64,000 nt of DNA from Xenopus tropicalis (Eukaryota > Chordata > Amphibia > Anura > Pipidae): positions 83,034,910 through 83,098,909 of the forward strand of contig NC_030683.2 in the NCBI RefSeq assembly GCF_000004195.4, in the 5' to 3' direction. Numbering within the stretch: position 1 is the first letter of the stretch; each line of letters starts with the position of its first letter. The notes beneath the pieces were generated by a model that ran no database searches, had not been told where the DNA came from, and saw nothing but the letters and a program-made list of their open reading frames with translations. A program made the position numbers and the translations under genes. This document shows, piece by piece, positions 58,341 to 64,000 of the stretch.

Positions 58341-59439
58341 AATAATAATCTCCTGTATACCTGTTGCTATTTTGAGAGACCTCAGTACATAGACAGGTGT
58401 TTACTATTATGTAGTGCATACAATAAAGTCTTCTTCATTCACTTGATCAAGTCAATTGGCTTTACTTCTGTTGTGTATTACTTCAAAAAGGTTCTTTTAG
58501 GGTTCTCTGTTCTCTTACAGAGGAAGCGGTCCTTATCATTTCAATGGACTGCAACTGATCAGATATTAGTTTTCAGGCTTCCCACTCACATTGAATGTGT
58601 GTAAGAATAGAAGAGCAGTCAAGAAAGCGCTATCCACTAGGAATTTTTTCAGTACAAGAAATTCAGTCATTAGTAGGACTTGTGAATTTCGTCACTTGGG
58701 TATAACTGATGTGCACATTTTTAACAGGTGTTTGGAAAGCGCAACAGCTGCTGTTAAACCAAAATGAATATGAACATTCATGAAAGAGTATATTATTGTT
58801 CAGGAAATATATCTCCAAGATAATAATGGCATATGAATATGGCCTGCATGTGTGAAAGCTGAAGGAATACTATGACTGTTTACATGTGATTGACACAGCA
58901 GACAATTTACAAGTTGTTAATATGCACAATGCCCTAGGCAACAGACATTTATTAATCTATCACTTTCCTTGACAACGCATCTCTGAAACAGGGACTCCTA
59001 GAAGTATAAAATGATCATATAATATGTATTTAAGGCCCACCTGCAGAGGGGATAAAATATGCATTTCCAAAAAGAACACAAAATGAGCAACTTAAATAAA
59101 TTGGACCAACAGTAAAGTTATAAACACAAAAAGTTTGGTAGAAATAAAAATCATTAAATTTCACAGAGCAATTTCCCTGGTCAAAATGCTTCATTGTGGT
59201 ATAATGTTTCTGCTACAAACTAACCAATTACAGTAAAAAATTTTGTTACATAGAACAGTGGAGCAAATTACAAAACACAGTCTCTTCTATGCCAGCAGAT
59301 GAGAACTTATATTAAATATGTACAAAGCCAAAATTTTGTCACAGATGGAAATATTTGTATTGCACATTTTATATTAATTAGCAATTTTTATGGCATTCCC
59401 CTAGTTGTTGTCTACTCAAAGCAAACAGGCCATGTACAG
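58341..59439. other. No gene or clear repeat recognised
   Basis: AT-rich sequence; ORFs lack motifs. Confidence 0.5.
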
Positions 59440-59790
59440 CATTCCTTTGGAACCATATATTACAGTTACAGGATCTCCACTGAAAATAAAACAGGTACAC
59501 TGTCTATCTGTAAAATAAACACTCCCTTAGGTAGCAATCACTGCAACTGTAAATTATATATGGCCCTAGTCAGTGATTTGTAACTAACACATTCCCCAAG
59601 TCAGCACTCACAGTGCATTTGCAACTTCCACATGACCCCAGTAAGTACTCGCTGTGCATTTGTAACATAGACTCTTATGTCCCTGTGTATCTTTAACATA
59701 AACACTTCCACTGGTGCCAATAAAAATAACATCTGTAGGATAGAACATCCCGAAAGCAGCAAAAATGAGCATCTGTACAATAAACAATCT
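59440..59790. repeat. Degenerate ~43-bp tandem repeat
   Basis: Imperfect units such as agtcagcactcacagtgcat then ttgcaacttccacatgaccc, followed by agtaagtactcgctgtgcat then ttgtaacatagactcttatg, recur at about 41-46 bp spacing. The younger hAT element inserted next to its right end. Confidence 0.55.
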
Positions 59791-59794
59791 AGGG

Positions 59795-60413
59795 CAGGGG
59801 TCCCCAACCACCGGGCCGGGGACCAGTGCCGGGCCGTGGCCTGTGCTGAACCGGGCCACCTCTGGTCCCAATTACCTGTGATCCCAACTCTGTGATGTAT
59901 TACACAGCCTTGACAACAGCTATGCGAAGCCCAGACAAGGACGCAACAAGGACGAAAGTACTTAAAGCTCCATAATAATTGGCAGGGGATGTCACCACTT
60001 GGGAGGGAGTAAGAAGAGCAAGGGTGCATCTAGTTACATTACATTACATTAACATTTATTTATAAAGCGCCAACATATTCCGCAGCGCTGTACAATAAGT
60101 GGGTTACATACATTGGACATACAGAGTAACATATAAAGCAATCAATAACCGATACAAGAGGTGAAGAGGGCCCTGCCCAAAAGAGCTTACAATCTACAAG
60201 GTTGCAGGGAAACAAGCTCAGGTCTCCCACTGATTTTGTATTATGATGAGCTGTATCATATTTGCATAATATAAAATGTAATAATTACATTTACATTATA
60301 CATGTAATAATTAAATTATATACTATGCACTATTTGCACTCCCACCCCTGGGCCTTGGAAAAATTGTCTTGCTTGAAACCGGTCCGTGGCGCAAAAAAGG
60401 TTGGGGACCACTG
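59795..60413. mobile_element. hAT element with perfect 8-bp target duplication
   Basis: Starts CAGGGGTCCCCAACCACCGG and ends AAAGGTTGGGGACCACTG. atctaggg occurs exactly on both sides (59787-59794 and 60414-60421). The second inner motif ccgggccggggaccagtgcc has a counterpart in ggtccgtggcgc. A dispersed repeat is nested inside at about 60032-60205. The termini are close to those of the 24041-24348 element. No transposase. Confidence 0.95.
60032..60205 (+). repeat. Interspersed repeat, 'tttataaagcgccaacat' family (copy 2)
   Basis: A 5-bp array (ttacattacattacatt) is followed by tttataaagcgccaacatat, tccgcagcgctgtacaat and agagcttacaatctac. It corresponds to the diverged copy at 42985-43130. 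It sits within the hAT element. Confidence 0.75.
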
Positions 60414-60644
60414 ATCTAGGGGTTGCATAACAAGAGTTCTAGGCATCTTTCGATTGCCTGTCCAGATCCCTGTGTTTCAAAACTAAAAGAAGACTCTGCT
60501 TTTTGGACTGTTTAAAAACGACTTTGCATTAGGGACTGCTTTTGGTAGTCTGTGGCCAGGCACCAGGGGGAATTATGAGGGGTTGAAAAACCCAACATAC
60601 TCTTCTTCTTCTTCTTAAACACTAAACACTACTCCTCCTAGTTT

Positions 60645-60924
60645 TAGGGGTACAACACCCAAACTCTCCACTTTGCCCTATACCGGAGCAGGTTACTGGT
60701 AACTACGGTTCAAGGTTAGAAAAAGCGTCCGGAGCCACCAACAGCCAATCAGATTTTACCTATTGTCTTTCAATGGGGAAATTCAACCTGCTGCCATTCT
60801 CACAGTATTAATACCAGGGTCCCCAAATTTTTTACAGTTGGTCACTAGGGGACTGCAGTTTTAGGTTTGAAAAGTGGGTGGAGCCACCAACAGCCAATCA
60901 GATTCCACCTATTGTTTTATATAT

Positions 60925-60970
<46 letters not shown>

Positions 60971-62395
60971 ATTATGATATTTATTGGTTTGATGCCAGGG
61001 TTCCCAAACTTTGCACAGTCAGTCACTGGGTGACTTCGTACTCAAGGTTAGAAAAAGTGGGTGGGGCCACCAAAGCCAATCACATTTCTTTCATTGTTTT
61101 GAGTGTGGAAATTTTAACTGTTGCCATTCTCACATGTTTAATATCAGGGTCCCAAAACTTTGCACAGTTTGTCACTGGGTGACTATGTTCCAAGTTTAGA
61201 AAAGTGGCTGGGGCCAACAACAGCCAATCAGATTTCACCTATAGACTTCATACGTCTAAATTTAAACTGCTGCCATTCTTGCAGGGTTAGGCACCAGGTA
61301 ACTGTGGTTCAAGGTTAGAAAAAGGGGGTGGAGCCACCAACAGCCAATCAGATTTTACCTACTGACTTTCAATGGGGAAATTCAACCTGCTACCATTCTT
61401 ACAGTATTAACACCAGGGTCCCCAAAATTGTCACAGTTGGTCAATAGGGGACTGCAGGTTTAGTTTTGAAAAGTGGGCGGAGCCACCAGCAGCCTATCAA
61501 ATTTCACCTATTTATTTTTATTGGTTTGATGCCAGGGTTTCCAAACTTTGCACAGTCAGTCACTGGGTGACTATGTACTCAAAATTAGAAAAAGTGGGCG
61601 GGGCCACCAAAAGCCAATCACATTTCTTTCATTGTTTTCAGTGGGGAAATTTTAACTGCTGCCATTCTCACATGTTTAAAGTCAGGGTCCCCAAAAATTG
61701 CACATTTTGTCACTGGGTGACTAGGTTCCAAGTTAAGAAAAGTGGGCGGGGCCAACAACAGCCATTCAGATTTCACCTATAGACTTCATATGTGTAAATT
61801 TAAATTGCTGCCATTCTTTAAATATTAATACTAAGGTCCCCAAACTTTGCAGAGCTAGTCACTAGGTAACTGTGGTTCAGCGTTAGAAAAAGTGGGTGGA
61901 GCCACCAACAGCCAATCAAATTTTAACTATTGAGTTTCAATGAGGAAATTCAACCTGCTGCCATTCTCACAGTATTAACACCAGGGTCACTAGGGGACTG
62001 CATTTTTAGGTTTTAAAAAGTGGGCAGAGCCACCAAATGCCAATCCATTTCCACGCATTAGATTTCATTGGTTTATATTTAAACTGATGCCGTTATTTAA
62101 GTATTCATTTCAGGGTTGTTAAACTTTCCAGTGTTAGTCACTGGGTATTCACCAATAAGTGGGTGGAGCCACCAAAAGCCAATCACATTTCACCTATTTA
62201 CTTTCAATGGTGAAGTGTAAAATGCTGTCACAATTTACTTATTGACTTTTATTGGTTTAAATTTAAATTGCTGCCATTCAGACACTATTAAAACCAAGGT
62301 CCCCAAACTTTGAACAGTTGTTTTTACTATATAACTGTGGTCCAAGGTTAGAAAAAGTGGGCGGAGCCAACAACAAATCAGATTTCATTAAGTGA
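60645..62395 (+). repeat. Satellite of ~120-150-bp monomers in a 4-unit higher-order repeat
   Basis: The motif (g/a)gccaccaacagccaatcag recurs at 60732, 60881, 61063, 61211, 61331, 61480, 61601, 61749, 61900, 62027, 62166 and 62363. Monomers fall into four types in fixed order: A (ttcaatggggaaattcaacc), B (ttattggtttgatgccaggg), C (tttctttcattgtttt) and D (tatagacttcat). A-B-C-D occurs twice in full and starts a third time, with a period of 569-599 bp. One B copy carries a (TA)n expansion at about 60918-60966. The last three units are diverged. Confidence 0.93.
60918..60966. repeat. (TA)n microsatellite inside a satellite monomer
   Basis: Two TA runs separated by taaata. The corresponding B monomer at 61480-61600 has only ttattttt at this place, so the expansion is private to one copy. 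Confidence 0.9.
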
Positions 62396-63597
62396 CTTCA
62401 AGTTTTTTAACCCAACATGAAATTTGTTCTCAAACTTCATTTTCTAGTTATATTTTGTTAATCTGTGGATTGTTTTATGGGAGTGTATAATGAACTTGTG
62501 TCCCAAGTGGTATTCTGTCTCCTGCTTTCTCCCCTCTTTACACACTAGTACTTACCCTTGCTCCTAAGTACGGTATTTCCCTGTTTTGTGCCAGTTTGAC
62601 CTTTTGGACTTGGGGTGTGGTAGTTGTAGTTACCAATTTAAATGATAAATGATGACAGCATTTTTTTGAAATGATGCCTTTTTTACTCAAATCACAATAT
62701 CTAAATTAGGGTAATATTCAGCCTAATCTTTTGTGGATGATTCAGCATTAAAATGAATACTGAACCAATAGGTAGTTTATTCTATGTTGGAATATATATA
62801 TATATATATATATATATATCAATAAATATTGCCCTTTTACATCCTTTCTCTTGGTCCACCATTTAGTAATGGGCTGTGTGCTCCCTTTGGAGATCACATG
62901 ACCAGAAATAATGCAGCTTTAACTGTAACAGGAAAAAGAGTGGAAACAAAAGAAAGGACTACGTCCATTAACTGACTGATGTGGTCTAGCATGTATGTGT
63001 GCCTTGGCTTGTTTGTATGCACTGTGAATCCTATGATCCCCTATAATTCTTAAAATGGCAATTTTCTAATAAGGATTACCTAATAGCACTATTAAAGTAT
63101 ATTTTTATAAAAAAGGTTTATTTAGATAAATCAGGGTTTTACGTATCAGCATGTTTATGCAATATATTATTATAGAGACCTACATTGTTTGGGGGTACAG
63201 TTCTCCTTTAAATGATCCAAAAATTATTGATTGTGTCTGTTCTATTTCAGTCATGATTCTTTCAGAGAGAATCACATTGGTCTAAACACCCATTCCTGCC
63301 GTTCAAAAGAATGCAAAATATTCTGACTATGGCAGATGGTAGGGTTGGTGACAGGCAATCACCTACTGCAGCAACGCCTTAGGTTTCTTATAGCATATAC
63401 AGAGAAATACTATCAGTCTACACCAGAATACTGTAATCCTTCAGAGTAAGCACAATTCTTCCGACAAATAAAAAGTTAAGTTGTAAAACAGATTTAATAG
63501 ACTAAGTCCCTGCTAGAGCGCTGACTGGCTGGGGTATATTAGGAGAACACAGAAAGTTTTACAAGCAAAAATGGACCCCAGACTTTTCCCATTTAAA
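62396..63597. other. No gene recognised; TA microsatellite
   Basis: A (TA)n run lies at about 62787-62819. A truncated TTAA-type MITE end (gggggtacagttctcctttaa) lies at about 63191-63211. Nothing else is supported. Confidence 0.55.
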
Positions 63598-63600
63598 CAC

Positions 63601-63918
63601 TATACCCTTATCCGGAAACCCATTATCCAGCAAGTTCTTAATTACGGAAAGGCCATCTTCCATAAGCTCCATTTTAATCAAATAATTCACATTTTTAAAA
63701 TGATTTCCTTTTTCTCTGTAATAAAACAGTAGCTTGTACTTGATCCCAACTAAGATATAATTAATCCTTACTGGAGCCAAAACAATCCTAGTGGGTTTAA
63801 TTACTGTTTAAATCATTTTTTTAGCAAACTTAAGTCAGGAGATCCGAATTACGGAAAGACCTCTTATCCAGAAAACCCCAAGTCCCAAGCATTCTGGATA
63901 ACGGGTCCCATACCTGTA
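63601..63918. mobile_element. MITE, 'tacaggtatggg' family (copy D, most complete)
   Basis: Runs from tatacccttatccggaaacc through attacggaaaggccatcttc, aagatataattaatcctt and ggagatccgaattacggaaa to tctggataacgggtcccata, continuing cctgta. The left end is slightly worn. This copy best shows the whole 318-bp element. Confidence 0.88.
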
Positions 63919-63926
63919 CACAAAGG

Positions 63927-64000
63927 AGCACATTTACTAATCCACGAACGTCCGAAAAGCATCCGAATGCGTTTTTTTCGTAATGATCGGTATTTTGCGA
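63927..64000 (+). mobile_element. MITE left end cut by the window edge
   Basis: agcacatttactaatccacg followed by aacgtccgaaaagcatccga is CpG-rich and resembles the start of a Xenopus MITE. The rest lies beyond the window. Confidence 0.55.

Noticed and set aside
1..64000. tRNA, rRNA, snRNA or CRISPR loci
   Set aside because: I looked for tRNA A/B boxes with cloverleaf pairing, rRNA core words and spacer-repeat arrays, and saw none. A tRNAscan or Infernal run could still find decayed copies.

Overview
The window looks like a piece of pipid frog genome (Xenopus), either intergenic or deep inside introns. It is AT-rich, has no long open reading frames, and is packed with dispersed repeats. Many of these I recognise as Xenopus-type families: TTAA-flanked MITEs, TWA-flanked hairpin MITEs, hAT MITEs with 8-bp target duplications, a Tc1-like element of fish/frog type, and CR1-like LINE debris. 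I cannot decide between X. laevis and X. tropicalis from sequence alone. I found no convincing host protein-coding exon, tRNA, rRNA or CRISPR. The one undecided case is a possible signal-peptide ORF relic at 46983-47457.

Layout. 0-5 kb: a TG microsatellite, a hAT-type element (661-1994) that carries a 34-bp minisatellite, a decayed LINE reverse-transcriptase tail, and LTR-like debris. 5-12 kb: mostly unannotated sequence with a degenerate ACTGCA-rich repeat, two TTAA elements and a purine-rich tract. 12.3-13.4 kb: a long-TIR MITE with a hAT MITE nested inside. 14-18 kb: MITE and CR1 debris and a GATA array. 18-22 kb: stacked MITEs, including a three-level nest at 19-20.7 kb. 22-24 kb: quiet, possibly regulatory sequence. 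24-27 kb: a hAT MITE with a perfect 8-bp duplication and several other MITEs. 27004-28597: an almost intact Tc1/mariner-type transposon with 212-bp terminal inverted repeats, whose transposase is interrupted by one in-frame TGA. 28.6-45 kb: quiet sequence with scattered MITEs, the best being the string-of-hairpins element at 38761-39143. 45-49 kb: a unit resembling a Penelope-like element with a decayed hammerhead motif, a palindromic MITE family, the ORF relic, and a near-perfect 32-bp-stem hairpin. 50-56 kb: a MITE with an internal 113-bp tandem duplication, a CR1-type LINE fragment, and two elements that abut exactly at one target site. 57-64 kb: another hAT MITE, a solo-LTR-like segment, a hAT element with a perfect 8-bp duplication, and a satellite whose monomers form a four-unit higher-order repeat.

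The parts do not form a pathway. The window is a stratigraphy of transposition, and the target-site duplications and nesting let the order of several insertions be read directly. Best follow-ups are the 48.4-kb hairpin, the 60.7-62.4-kb higher-order repeat, the 45.8-kb hammerhead-like motif, the hairpin-string MITE and the ORF relic.
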